From an uncultured Lachnoclostridium sp. (GTDB lineage: Bacteria > Bacillota > Clostridia > Lachnospirales > Lachnospiraceae), in NCBI GenBank assembly GCA_944381625.1, contig CALWLW010000013.1:1-64000 (forward strand): a stretch of DNA of 64,000 nt. The letters are read 5' to 3'. The position numbers and the translations under genes are program-made. Shown here in pieces: positions 8,516 to 17,646 of this stretch. The notes under the pieces are model-generated. The model searched no databases. It was not told the DNA's origin and worked only from the letters and a program-made list of their open reading frames with translations. The stretch's first letter is position 1, and each line of letters starts with the position of its first letter.

Positions 8516-8758
8516 TCAGGGCTCGCTGATCTCCACCGTCACGGTCCAGTAGCCCTCCTCCTCACGGACGGAACTGACGGTTCCCTCCAGATTCTTCAGC
8601 CGCTGTTTTGTATTATTGGACATGGCCAGCGCATCACGGATCGTGTAATAGTACATGATGCCCGCCATGGTGGCGGCCGTGTCCTCTTTTAAGCGCACCT
8701 GGTCACCTTCCTGTATTAGCCCAGCCCGCTCCATACGAAATTCCATCTCTCTGACCAT
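8516..8758 (-). CDS. small conserved-looking protein of unknown function
   Basis: I do not recognise this 80-residue protein. The start at 8758 is chosen because GGAGTGG lies six bases upstream; the reading frame extends further upstream inside the peptidase gene, but that part looks like a shadow. The product is charged, with no signal peptide, and ends in a short run that could be a beta-rich fold (LEGTVSSVREEEGYWTVTVEI). It overlaps the last 56 bases of the upstream VanY-type gene in another frame, so translation is probably coupled. It sits just before metA. Confidence 0.55.
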   Translation of the reverse strand: MVREMEFRMERAGLIQEGDQVRLKEDTAATMAGIMYYYTIRDALAMSNNTKQRLKNLEGTVSSVREEEGYWTVTVEISEP

Positions 8759-9797
8759 CGTAAGCCACTCCCAAAAATTCTTCCAGGCACAGATCCTGCT
8801 CCGAGATAAGCTTCGCCGCCGGGATCCCCACATAACGAAGGTGCCACGGCTCTGAGATAATTCCCGTAATATCCGATTTGTCCGACGGATAACGAATCAC
8901 ATACCCGTATTCCCAGGCATGCTGTTCCACCCATTTATATTCCTTCGTACTGCGGATGCCTTCGTCCAGCGACTTGTAACGGTTCGTGACAAAGTCCACG
9001 GACAGGCCAAGCTGATGCTCGCTGGTCCCCGGAACCGCCACCACTGTACCGGCTTCCTTCACCGCGTTTGTATGGGTGTACCCGCTGTTTTCCAGACGCC
9101 TGATCTTGTTCTGGAACAGGGATACCTGATAATTGTATGTACGGTAGGAAGACGTGACATTGATGTACAGTCCTTCCTGCCTGGCGTCTTTCACCATCCG
9201 CGTAATGGCTTCCGCCGCCTCCGATTCCAGCTCATGGCCGTTTCCGATGTCGGCCAGATCCAGCTCCAGTTCCCCTTCCAGGATATATTCCCTGTTCATC
9301 AGGCTTAGATATCCGTTCAGGATCGCTTCCTTCGTATCGCCCTCCAGAGAATTCTGGATATCCAGTTTCACCTGCTCGGCGGCACGTTTCTCTTCTTCCT
9401 TTTTCTTCTTTGACGCGGCCGCCTGGGCTGCTGCCTGGGCTTCTGCCGCCGCCTGCGCTTCCGCCGCCGCGTTGGGATCGGCTGCCTGCGCTGCTGCCGC
9501 TGCCTGAGCCTCTGCTGCCGCCTGCGCTTCCGCCGCTGCCTGGGCTGCTGCTGCGGCTTCTGCTGCCGCCTGTGCTTCCGCCGCTGCCTGGGCTGCCGCT
9601 GCGGCTTCTGCCGCCGCCTGCGCTTCTGCGGCTGCCTGCGCTTCCGCCGCTGCCTGGGCTGCCGCTGCGGCCTCAGCCGCCGCCTGCGCTTCTATTGCCG
9701 CCTGGTCCGCCGCAAATGTCTGCAGCGGAGCTGACCCCAGAATGGCGGCCATCCCCACCATCATCCAGGCTTTCGCCATGCTTTTGTTTTTTCTCAT
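8703..9797 (-). CDS. secreted VanY-type D-Ala-D-Ala carboxypeptidase with Ala-rich linker
   Basis: The ATG at 9797 begins MRKNKS, followed by a signal peptide ending near TFAA; the longer upstream frame is not needed. Residues about 31-129 are an extreme low-complexity region made almost only of Ala, Gln and Glu, then a lysine/glutamate-rich stretch. The C-terminal half is a VanY/LAS metallopeptidase: SSYRTYNYQ, SEHQLGLSVDF (zinc His and Asp) and EPWHLRYVG (catalytic Glu, zinc His). It should trim D-alanyl ends of cell-wall peptides outside the membrane, with the linker acting as a spacer through the wall. Length is 364 residues. Confidence 0.88.
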   Translation of the reverse strand: MRKNKSMAKAWMMVGMAAILGSAPLQTFAADQAAIEAQAAAEAAAAAQAAAEAQAAAEAQAAAEAAAAAQAAAEAQAAAEAAAAAQAAAEAQAAAEAQAAAAAQAADPNAAAEAQAAAEAQAAAQAAASKKKKEEEKRAAEQVKLDIQNSLEGDTKEAILNGYLSLMNREYILEGELELDLADIGNGHELESEAAEAITRMVKDARQEGLYINVTSSYRTYNYQVSLFQNKIRRLENSGYTHTNAVKEAGTVVAVPGTSEHQLGLSVDFVTNRYKSLDEGIRSTKEYKWVEQHAWEYGYVIRYPSDKSDITGIISEPWHLRYVGIPAAKLISEQDLCLEEFLGVAYDGQRDGISYGAGWANTGR

Positions 9798-9847
9798 TTT
9801 ATCCTCACTTTTTCCAATACCTGTCAGGGACCGGCGTCCCTGTACCA

Positions 9848-10540
9848 TCAACAGTAGAAAATACCGCCTCTCCCGCCGCAGCAGCACATGTTGCAGATCA
9901 GATTCGCCAGACATAGCTTGCAGCAGAGATCGTTGCCTGCGGCGCTCATGCCGCCGTAAGGGGAACTCATCTGGTCGTACCAGCTTCCGCGCCCCTGAAG
10001 CTGTCTGAGCAGAGCCTGGTACTCCATGCGGTTCGGCTCCATCTGAACCGCCCGCTTCGCGTGCTCCATGGCCACCACGTTGTTGCCCAGGCCGTTGTTG
10101 GCGATCGCGCTCAGGTAATACCAGTGCGCGCCTTTCCTTTCCATGCCTGCCAGCACATTCAGCGCCTCGTTATACCGCCCGGCGCGGATGTAATTCATCG
10201 CCGCATTCAGATGGCTAGTATATTCGTCGCTCTGGCCGGCTCTGCCCGGCCCGTAGCCTCCTGCGTTCCCATATCCTCCATAACCGCCGTACCCGCCGGC
10301 ATTCCCATAGCCGCCGTAGCCGTTGGTGCTTCCGTAGCCGCTGTAGCCCATCTCCTTTTCTTTCATGATCTGGTCGTAGGCCGCCTGCACCTGTTTGAAC
10401 TTCTCTTCCGCTTCCGCCGCGTTGGGATTATTTACATTGGCGTCCGGGTGGTACTTCCGGCTCAGCCTCCGGTATGCTTTTTTTATCTCTTCGTCCGAAG
10501 CGCCCCTTTTCAGGCCCAGGACTTCATATGGGTCCGTCAT
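9848..10540 (-). CDS. DnaJ-domain protein with Gly/Tyr repeats and Cys-rich tail
   Basis: The protein begins [25 protein letters not shown] and carries a full J-domain with the HPD motif (KYHPDAN). A central stretch repeats [14 protein letters not shown] units, then comes a TPR-like helical region ([31 protein letters not shown]), and the last 25 residues are rich in cysteine ([16 protein letters not shown]). It lacks the zinc-finger and substrate domains of true DnaJ, which is at 49956-51128. Of two adjacent ATGs, the one at 10540 has the better AAGGA spacing. It overlaps the stop of the DUF5685 gene, so the two are translated together. Confidence 0.85.
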   Translation of the reverse strand: MTDPYEVLGLKRGASDEEIKKAYRRLSRKYHPDANVNNPNAAEAEEKFKQVQAAYDQIMKEKEMGYSGYGSTNGYGGYGNAGGYGGYGGYGNAGGYGPGRAGQSDEYTSHLNAAMNYIRAGRYNEALNVLAGMERKGAHWYYLSAIANNGLGNNVVAMEHAKRAVQMEPNRMEYQALLRQLQGRGSWYDQMSSPYGGMSAAGNDLCCKLCLANLICNMCCCGGRGGIFYC

Positions 10541-11379
10541 CATGATTCCTTCTTTGCTTCCTTTCTGCCGCACCGGATCTGCCCATACCTGGTCCACACG
10601 CCCGCGTACAGAATATTGCGCAGGATCTCTGCGTCTCTCAGAATCGGTAACATCTCAAACACCCGGGAGGTCTCCGCCATCATCATCTTCAAAATCTGCT
10701 GGCATTCCTCCTCAAAGCTGTCTTTTTCATAAAGCTCCGTCAATGGATTGTAGCGTCCTTTTTTCAGGTCCTCCTCAATATCCTCGTACGCGTCCATCAG
10801 GTAGATGAACTTGCCGAAGAAAAATCCCATACGCCGCAGCTTCTCTTCCCACTCGTCATGGCGGTACACGAATAATTCTGCCATAATTTCTCCGAAAAAT
10901 CCAGCCATTTTATCAATATCATAGACTTTTCTGCGCTCCAGGGCGCCAAGCTCATCCAGGAGCCGACTGATTTTCTCTGTTTTTTCCCCGTACATCCGGC
11001 GGATCTTCGGCATCTTAAGTTCCAGAAGTTTCGCGAAAAAGAGCCTGGAAAACCGGCGGTCGTCGTGCCAGTCGTCCAGGCACTTGTAATAAGTAAGCAG
11101 GACGTTCATGTCCGCCGCGTAATCATAATATGGATTGGACAGATAATGGTGCTTCTGCATGGGATGCGCCAGGCACCGCCCGCAGCCGGACAGGGTCTCC
11201 GGCTCATAGAGCCCGGTGAGCAGAAGCCCAAGGAACGTCATATCAAAACTCAGCGTCACCTGCCCCAGCCTGCCGTGATGTTTTTTCAGGCTCCTGCACA
11301 GGCCGCAGTACGCCGCCCGGTAAGTCTCATATTCCCGTACTTTCAGCTCCGGCTGATGGACCACAATATATCCGAACAT
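10540..11379 (-). CDS. DUF5685-family protein, prenyl-synthase-like motifs
   Basis: The 279-residue protein resembles the DUF5685 family found next to DnaJ-domain proteins in Lachnospiraceae; this is from memory of the family. It has two CxxC pairs, C25/C28 (YCGLC) and C66/C69 (CGRC), that could bind a metal. Residues 101-107 read LDDWHDD, and residues 196-213 read [18 protein letters not shown]. The second motif closely resembles the second Asp-rich motif of squalene/phytoene synthases, and the first resembles their DDxxD. An all-helical fold is expected. The biochemical role is unknown. It is co-transcribed with the DnaJ-domain gene and a zinc-ribbon membrane protein gene. Confidence 0.75.
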   Translation of the reverse strand: MFGYIVVHQPELKVREYETYRAAYCGLCRSLKKHHGRLGQVTLSFDMTFLGLLLTGLYEPETLSGCGRCLAHPMQKHHYLSNPYYDYAADMNVLLTYYKCLDDWHDDRRFSRLFFAKLLELKMPKIRRMYGEKTEKISRLLDELGALERRKVYDIDKMAGFFGEIMAELFVYRHDEWEEKLRRMGFFFGKFIYLMDAYEDIEEDLKKGRYNPLTELYEKDSFEEECQQILKMMMAETSRVFEMLPILRDAEILRNILYAGVWTRYGQIRCGRKEAKKES

Positions 11380-11381
11380 GG

Positions 11382-11777
11382 TCAGCTCCTTCTCTGGAAT
11401 TCATGGTGGCATTTGGGACACCTGACCATGATCTTTCCTTTTCCTTTGGGGATGCGGATCTTCTGCCTGCATTTGGGGCAGACATAGATATGGTGGTATT
11501 TCCGCTCGTTGGCAAGCTTCTTCTGCTGGTCAAACCAGTAGCGGAACCTGGCTGTGGCGTTCAGATACCGCTGGTTCTCCGCATACCTGGCCGCATGGTT
11601 TTTGGAAAACATCCGGAAGTATGTATAGATCAGGAGAAGCCAGAAGACCCAGTACAGGATGCTGCTTCTCACAAAAATATTCACGGCCAGACAGATCAGC
11701 CCCAATATCAACAAAAAACGGGAGAACTGGTCCTGGCCATATCTCCCCTGCATAAAACGGTAAAATTTCTCTTTCAT
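11382..11777 (-). CDS. small membrane protein with C-terminal zinc ribbon
   Basis: The 131-residue product has two hydrophobic segments at about residues 20-55 and a cytosolic tail with a zinc ribbon, CPKC-x15-CPKC (VCPKCRQKIRIPKGKGKIMVR then CPKCHHEF). It is the first gene of the three-gene group with DUF5685 and the DnaJ-domain protein; only two bases separate it from the next gene. Function is unknown. The grouping suggests a membrane-associated complex, which is inference. Confidence 0.75.
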   Translation of the reverse strand: MKEKFYRFMQGRYGQDQFSRFLLILGLICLAVNIFVRSSILYWVFWLLLIYTYFRMFSKNHAARYAENQRYLNATARFRYWFDQQKKLANERKYHHIYVCPKCRQKIRIPKGKGKIMVRCPKCHHEFQRRS

Positions 11778-11933
11778 TTAGAACGACTCCTCCTGACGGC
11801 TTTTCACAATAACATATACTCCTATTATGAACTCATTATAAACGATATCTGTGAACATATGGTGAAAATTTTATACGGTATATTCTGAAAACGCAGCAAG
11901 GCGCGGCGTATTCCCGGCAGAAGGATGTCAGAA

Positions 11934-11965
11934 GGCGGCAGGGCAGGTTTCCCCGCTCTGCCGCC
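11934..11965 (-). terminator. hairpin after the surface-protein gene
   Basis: GGCGGCAGGGC (11934-11944) and GCTCTGCCGCC (11955-11965) pair over 11 positions with one mismatch, immediately downstream of the surface-protein stop. No clear T-run follows, so termination is likely but not certain. The rest of 11778-11973 shows nothing else that I can support. Confidence 0.5.
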
Positions 11966-11973
11966 CTGGCCGC

Positions 11974-14900
11974 TTACTTCCTATGTCTGCGGCGATACCG
12001 CGTCTTCTTGATCAATACCAGCGTTCCCGCCACTCCTGTGCCGGAAACCGCCGCCAGAACCATCCAAAATGCCGGATCAGCCGAATCACCGGTCTGCGGC
12101 GCACCGGACCGCAAAACATTCGATTCCCCTGTCCGCGGCGCATCGGCCTGCGGACTGTCCGAGCCGCCTGCCTGCGATGCATCCGTCTGCGAGCCGTTCG
12201 GTTTCCCCGGCTGGTGCGGGTTCTGCGGCTGTTCAGGTTTGGCCGGATCATCGGATCCGTCCGCTGCATCGTCATTGGTGATGGTAAAGGTATATCCCTG
12301 CCGGTTCACGGACGCGGTAAATCCTTCCGGTACGTCCGTCTCCTCGACCGTCCAGTCACAGCCGTCGTCCAGCCCCTGCCAGGTATGCTCCCAGTCGTTC
12401 TGCGCACTCAGTTTTACTCTGGCATATTCCTTTCCGTCTTTGCACAGCATCACCACGACAGAATCCGCAGCCGTGCCTCCGTCATCCAACTTCCAGACCT
12501 TCCTAACCGTAACCTGAAGAGTATTGTCGGTACTGCTGCCGTCCCGGTCATTGCGGAATGCCGCGGCCGATGTCTTTCCGGCCTCAATCGTGCCCGTATC
12601 ACCGGATGCCGTCACTGTGTAGCCGCTGTTATCGCTTTCTTCTACCGTGTAACGGGTACCTGCCGGCAGGCCGGACGCGGTTTTGCTCTCCCCATGCTTT
12701 AACGTAAATACAGCCACGCCGTTTCGGAAAAGCATTTCCCCATATTCCCCCTGGACAGCAGTATCTTCCAGGGTGACCGTAAAAGTAAAGTCTTTGGCAG
12801 TGCTGCCCCCGCTGCCGGTCACGGTTTTGGAGACAACAAGATTTCCGGTGCCAGGTACGGGCGGCGTGCCTGCCCTGGTATTCGTAAACACAGCCGCCGC
12901 GGTCTGATCCTGGACAATAGTCCCCGTATCCCCTGCGGCAGTGGTGATATATCCTTCCTGACCGGCTTCCTGCTCACTGACGGTATAAGTCACATCTGCC
13001 GGCAGGCCGGACGCAGTCTTCTGCTCACCGTGCTTCAAAGTGAAAGCCGCCTCACCGTCCGTAAATTCCATGCCGCCATATGTACCGGAGACTGAAGCGT
13101 CGCTGAGCGTCACCTTGAAATGGAAATCCCTTGCAGTCTCTCCCCCGTCCCCGGCTACGTTCTTGGAAACGGTCAGGCTTCCGGTCTCCGGCTCCTGCCC
13201 CGGTACTCTGTACAGTCCCAGATCGTGATGCTGCGATCTGTAGATCTGCACCGTAATCTGTTCGGCTTCCGGCATCACAATCCCTTCGATACCGGCGGAG
13301 ACCAGCCTGCCATCCTGCTCCTGGGGGACAGCGTCCGAGTCAATGGTATCATCTGTTCCCACATTGGGCTGTGCCGCCGTGTACCGGCTCAGACGGACGG
13401 TACTGCCGCTCTCAAACTTTACGGCAAAGTCCCCCTGGGGCAGATGCGAGAAACAATAGCCGCCTGTATCAAAGCTGCTCACCGTCCCGGTCAGCACATC
13501 CACCTGTTTCCCGGTTTCCACTGTGACGCTTTTCCCCTGCAGCAGATAGGGGATGTAGCTTCCATTCCCATCCTTCTGCATCAACGTGACTTTTACGCCG
13601 TTCATCAGGTCTTCCTCATCGTCCCGCAGGCCGTCCATGTCCGCATCCAGCCACACCACGCCTTCCAGGAGACGGTCTACAATGTAGGTTCTGGCATTGC
13701 TCTCCATCGTCCCGCTGCCAAAACTGTTTACCAGATATTCTCCCGGCCTGCCGTCCGGAGTATCAAATGTGATGTGCATTTTCAGGGTACTGTTGGGCTG
13801 CAGTGTTCCCACTGCCGCCACTGCCACAATCACATGAGTCACATCGGGAAGCGAGACTGCTCCGGTGGCGCCGTCCACCTGCAGTTTTGTCCAGCCGTTT
13901 TCTTCTGTAAAATCCGCGGCAGTATAGTCGGACGCTTTCGTATTCCGCTTGGCAGTATCCGTTGTATAATATAACGTGAAATCCTTCAAAAGCTCCCTAC
14001 TCTGAACCGTCAGTTCGGACACGACCACCTGCCCGGTGATCTGCGTCCCCCTGCCGTCGTCGTTATGGGGGAGGAAATCTATATCCACCACCTGCATGGA
14101 GTTGCCGGAATTGTTGCCGTGGTGGATGGTAAAGCCCATCTCATCTCCCAGCTCCACAATCATTTGATCCGAAGTTTTGGAAAAACTTACGGCCCGGTTT
14201 TTGCTGATCAGGATGCTCTGCTCCGCATAATTGCCGTTGGTGGCCACAAAATCCCGGATCTGTTCGCCATCGCTCCAGATTTTGACCGAGTTTAAAAGCT
14301 GCTGCTGATTCACCACATCCGTTTCTTCCACGCCGGGCGTCCCGATCAGGCAGGAGTAATAGATGGGATCGAACCGGGTAATCTCCTCCGGGGTGATCAT
14401 CACATTTTTCAAAGTAAAGAGCAGCGTGGTAGTGCCATCCGCATTTTTTGTTATCTCAGGATAGAGCTGCTGCCCTCCTGTGACCAGGCCTGCTTTTCCC
14501 CCGCCGTTGGAGGTATACGTGCCGCCCCAGCAGGCAGAGTTGAGAATATAGTCCAACCCTGCGGGCAGGGTATCCTCAATATAGACGGTGGCGGTCATGC
14601 CGGTTCCCTCAGTCACGGATTCGCCCTTTGCCCGGACCGCTGTGGGATAGAGGACGTAGTCCACCTCCCGCTGGCTGGTGTCCATGTCATAGGACAGCTT
14701 CTTCCCTCCCTCGCCTGAACCGGGCTGATTGGGGCTTTTGGTGATCTGGGTGGAGTAGTCTACCACCAGGCAGGAATCGCCATAATTCCTTCCGGCGGTG
14801 GCGCTTACAAAACCGTTTTCGTTATAGACCGCCTTCTGATAAGTGCGAAGGCCGTTTACCTGTGTATAATCGTACGTCCAGAAAGACCCCGGGTAGTCGT

Positions 14901-17646
14901 CCGCATAGGTCAGCCTGGACGCGTCCCCGCCGGCCCGGCTGGGAAACGCTTCACTCTTCACATACTCATTATAATCCTCGTCCCCCAGGGCGGCAGCATC
15001 CTTGCCCAGATGTGCCGCGGCCGCCGCCTGTACATCCGCCCTGTTCCACGCCTTACCGGCGACGGTACACATATAGACGCCGCCGGATCTGGCTTCCGGA
15101 CTGGCGGTTCCGTTAACTACTAAATATGCGCTGGTTTGTTGTGAAGAATAGCTCCCCCTGCACTCATACAGCGCCGCCACGCAGGTGTACCCAGCAGCCT
15201 CCAATTCCTCCAGGTAGGAGAAGAAAACAAGGTCGTCCGCCGTGGCTTTCATCATCTCCTCATCGTAACCGTCCTCATGGGATTCTTTTCCGCCATGATC
15301 CCAGCCGCTTTTGTCCGGCTTCGCGCCAAACAGGACGGTACGCCTGCCGGTACGGTAGTTAGTGAAACTTTCTTGATAAGTTCCATCAGGCTTAAAGAAA
15401 GCATCGTCAAACTTAATAAGCAAATCGTAAGCTACGCCGGTATTCATGCCTTCGGCACCAACATGCGAAAAAACGCCTCCCACCGCTAACTCTCCCTGGC
15501 CTAAAACCCAGTCCTTACCATTCTGCATACATCCATCCGTCAAAGCCTGGTCAGTGCTTCCTATATGTGGAGCATTATTTTTTGCATATGCCACAGCATT
15601 GCTTATCGATCCTTGTTTTGAAAAATAGACGGTTTTTACCGCTTCATCATCCGTAACGGTCATCTGGTTGCTGTTGTCCTCGGCGTCCTGCAGCGCGGTT
15701 CCGCTCTCGCCTTTCACTTTCAGGCTGACGTCCTGTACGGTGGTGACAAAAGTACCGTTGCCTTCTTTCTCTGCCACATAATTTCTATCATTATCATAGA
15801 ACGGCTGTACCAGCCAGACTTCACCGGCGGAAAAACAGGCGTTCTGGACTTCCCAGTAATAAGAAATTTCATTTGGATTGTAATAGCTATAATTAGACTC
15901 TGCACTTCCCGCAGTCGCATGAGGCAGTTTGGTCAAATCAACCTGATAATCGGAAACCGTGACATGGATGGTATTCTCTGTCTGGGAACCTCTCCATGTA
16001 CCGCCATTATAGCAGGCACTAAAACTGGTTCCTTTGTTCGAAGGAGCTGCCCCTGCTATATATTTTATGAGTCCATTGATGGGACGTCCATCCGCCTGAG
16101 TTAAGGCATTTACGTTCCCCTCAATGCTCCAAAGAAGCAGGGGGTAATCTCCGAACAGCTGCTTTTCCTCTCCCTCATCCGTGCGGTACACCGAAGACAG
16201 CTTCAGCTCCAGCGTGATGTTGCCGCCATCCGGCAGTTCACAGCCCCGCAGGCCGTGCTGGGAGCTTTTTCCCTGAATCTGAAGGGTCACGCCGTAACCG
16301 GAAGCCCGCCCTTCTTTTGTCCCAGCATCTTTGTTCGCCGCATGGTCGTTCCCGGTGCTAAAATCAAAGGTGTCCACATAGCTGTAGCTGTCCACCATTG
16401 CCTTCAGCTGCACATTGAATCTCGGAGCCGATGTAACCGTCACATCCGGGGCGGTAATGGTCAGATACTCCTGCTCACCGTGAACGCCGCAGGAAGCGCC
16501 GCTCCCGGTGACAAGACCGCTGTCCGGCACGCTGTTTCCTTCCAGCCAGAACGTAAACCGGGGAGCCACCGTCTCCCCCTTCTTCAACGCCAGCACCCTC
16601 AGGGCGATATTCACCTCCTGATAGCTGTTGCCGATGGCGGAGGGATTGCCTTCAGTGGGCTCCGCCAGAAAGCTGCCCCTCAGCACCTGACAGGTCTTGC
16701 CGTCCTGGGTTTCCTCAGTAATCTCATAGGTTCCCTCGGTCTTGGCGGTGAGCCAGCCCATGGCCTCCGGATCAAACTGTACCTTATCCTCTGTTCCTTC
16801 CGCTACAAACTCATAATGGACGGTTCCGGTCTCATAAGCGGCGAAGGGCGCGTCATCCCTCACCTTCGTTTCAAAAGCCGCGGTGTAAGTCACCAGGTCA
16901 AAAGAGCGCACTTTATTGTCCAGATCTGTCCCGTCATTTCCGTCCGCGTCGGGATCGTCCGTATCCCAGGGAGCGGTGCCGGTGCGGATGGCCAGCCCGG
17001 AATCCGTGCCGGTATCTTCAATCAGATACGCCTTGGATATGTAAGCCCGATCCCCCTCCAGCCGCTTGCCGATCTCACCGCCTGCATAGGCGGAATCCCC
17101 CGGCAGCGGCCCCGCACCATCAGACAGCGGCTCCGCACCATCAGACAACGGCTCCTCATCCTCCGACAGCGGCTCCTCATTATCTGACAACGGCTCCTCA
17201 TTATCTGACAACGGCTCCTCATCATCTGACAACGGCTCCTCATCATCTGACAACGGCTCCTCATCATCTGACAGCGGCTCCTCATCATCTGACAGCGGCT
17301 CCTCATCCTCCGCACCGCTGCAGATCTCACAGACATAGGTGCAGGGCTGTTCCTCCACTGCTTCCACATACCCGCAGGAATCATCATGGATATGGGTACA
17401 GGAGCTTTCCTCCGAATCGGCCTGATACCCACAGCTTTCATCATGGACGTGGGCGCAGGGCTGTTCCTCCCCCGCTTCCACATATCCGCACTCTGCGGTA
17501 TGCTCCTTATGATGCTCGCATAATCCCCCTGTGTATGCCGGTTCTTCCGCCGCGAAAACATACGTACCGGCAGAAGAAAAGAACATGCACAAACAGAGAA
17601 CTGCCGCAAGCCGCCGCCTGACCGCTGCTCTGATTTTACACTTCAT
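11974..17646 (-). CDS. giant cell-wall-anchored surface protein
   Basis: The 1890-residue precursor starts with a signal peptide ending near YVFAA, with AGGAGAGGG before the ATG. Residues about 40-110 hold repeats of the form CxHxHDxSCGY. Then come ten 7-residue repeats of the EEPLSDD type. The long middle region has beta-rich adhesin-like segments. Later domains are SdrD-B-like (VVWLDADMDGLRDDEEDLMNG), two similar pilin/isopeptide-like domains (KDFTFTVTLEDTAVQGEYGEM type, each ending in VFTN or AFRN), and a Cna-B-like domain (VRKVWKLDDGG). A Pro/Gln/Asp linker leads to the sorting signal APQTG near 1849-1853, a membrane helix and a KKTRYRRRHRK tail. It is probably an adhesin; no sortase gene is in the window. 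Confidence 0.88.
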   Translation of the reverse strand: MKCKIRAAVRRRLAAVLCLCMFFSSAGTYVFAAEEPAYTGGLCEHHKEHTAECGYVEAGEEQPCAHVHDESCGYQADSEESSCTHIHDDSCGYVEAVEEQPCTYVCEICSGAEDEEPLSDDEEPLSDDEEPLSDDEEPLSDDEEPLSDNEEPLSDNEEPLSEDEEPLSDGAEPLSDGAGPLPGDSAYAGGEIGKRLEGDRAYISKAYLIEDTGTDSGLAIRTGTAPWDTDDPDADGNDGTDLDNKVRSFDLVTYTAAFETKVRDDAPFAAYETGTVHYEFVAEGTEDKVQFDPEAMGWLTAKTEGTYEITEETQDGKTCQVLRGSFLAEPTEGNPSAIGNSYQEVNIALRVLALKKGETVAPRFTFWLEGNSVPDSGLVTGSGASCGVHGEQEYLTITAPDVTVTSAPRFNVQLKAMVDSYSYVDTFDFSTGNDHAANKDAGTKEGRASGYGVTLQIQGKSSQHGLRGCELPDGGNITLELKLSSVYRTDEGEEKQLFGDYPLLLWSIEGNVNALTQADGRPINGLIKYIAGAAPSNKGTSFSACYNGGTWRGSQTENTIHVTVSDYQVDLTKLPHATAGSAESNYSYYNPNEISYYWEVQNACFSAGEVWLVQPFYDNDRNYVAEKEGNGTFVTTVQDVSLKVKGESGTALQDAEDNSNQMTVTDDEAVKTVYFSKQGSISNAVAYAKNNAPHIGSTDQALTDGCMQNGKDWVLGQGELAVGGVFSHVGAEGMNTGVAYDLLIKFDDAFFKPDGTYQESFTNYRTGRRTVLFGAKPDKSGWDHGGKESHEDGYDEEMMKATADDLVFFSYLEELEAAGYTCVAALYECRGSYSSQQTSAYLVVNGTASPEARSGGVYMCTVAGKAWNRADVQAAAAAHLGKDAAALGDEDYNEYVKSEAFPSRAGGDASRLTYADDYPGSFWTYDYTQVNGLRTYQKAVYNENGFVSATAGRNYGDSCLVVDYSTQITKSPNQPGSGEGGKKLSYDMDTSQREVDYVLYPTAVRAKGESVTEGTGMTATVYIEDTLPAGLDYILNSACWGGTYTSNGGGKAGLVTGGQQLYPEITKNADGTTTLLFTLKNVMITPEEITRFDPIYYSCLIGTPGVEETDVVNQQQLLNSVKIWSDGEQIRDFVATNGNYAEQSILISKNRAVSFSKTSDQMIVELGDEMGFTIHHGNNSGNSMQVVDIDFLPHNDDGRGTQITGQVVVSELTVQSRELLKDFTLYYTTDTAKRNTKASDYTAADFTEENGWTKLQVDGATGAVSLPDVTHVIVAVAAVGTLQPNSTLKMHITFDTPDGRPGEYLVNSFGSGTMESNARTYIVDRLLEGVVWLDADMDGLRDDEEDLMNGVKVTLMQKDGNGSYIPYLLQGKSVTVETGKQVDVLTGTVSSFDTGGYCFSHLPQGDFAVKFESGSTVRLSRYTAAQPNVGTDDTIDSDAVPQEQDGRLVSAGIEGIVMPEAEQITVQIYRSQHHDLGLYRVPGQEPETGSLTVSKNVAGDGGETARDFHFKVTLSDASVSGTYGGMEFTDGEAAFTLKHGEQKTASGLPADVTYTVSEQEAGQEGYITTAAGDTGTIVQDQTAAAVFTNTRAGTPPVPGTGNLVVSKTVTGSGGSTAKDFTFTVTLEDTAVQGEYGEMLFRNGVAVFTLKHGESKTASGLPAGTRYTVEESDNSGYTVTASGDTGTIEAGKTSAAAFRNDRDGSSTDNTLQVTVRKVWKLDDGGTAADSVVVMLCKDGKEYARVKLSAQNDWEHTWQGLDDGCDWTVEETDVPEGFTASVNRQGYTFTITNDDAADGSDDPAKPEQPQNPHQPGKPNGSQTDASQAGGSDSPQADAPRTGESNVLRSGAPQTGDSADPAFWMVLAAVSGTGVAGTLVLIKKTRYRRRHRK
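17103..17315 (-). repeat. 21-bp tandem repeats encoding EEPLSDD units
   Basis: About ten in-frame copies of a 21-bp unit (plus-strand core GACAACGGCTCCTCATCATC) encode the acidic 7-residue repeat near the N-terminus of the surface protein. Central copies are nearly identical and outer copies have drifted (DN, ED, DG variants), which is the usual pattern for repeats that expand and contract by slippage or unequal crossing-over without breaking the frame. Confidence 0.85.

Noticed and set aside
8516..8833. Frameshift splitting the VanY-type peptidase
   Set aside because: The peptidase keeps all catalytic motifs and a normal C-terminus in its own frame, and the overlapping frame has its own ribosome-binding site.
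9410..9916. Pro/Leu-rich plus-strand frame
   Set aside because: It is the antisense reading of the Ala-rich linker repeats.
16255..17187. 310-codon plus-strand frame opposite the surface-protein gene
   Set aside because: The minus-strand frame has signal peptide, repeats and domains; the plus frame ends in repeats that merely mirror the 21-bp units.
17103..17315. CRISPR-like spaced repeats
   Set aside because: The units are contiguous 21-bp tandem repeats inside a coding frame, with no spacers.
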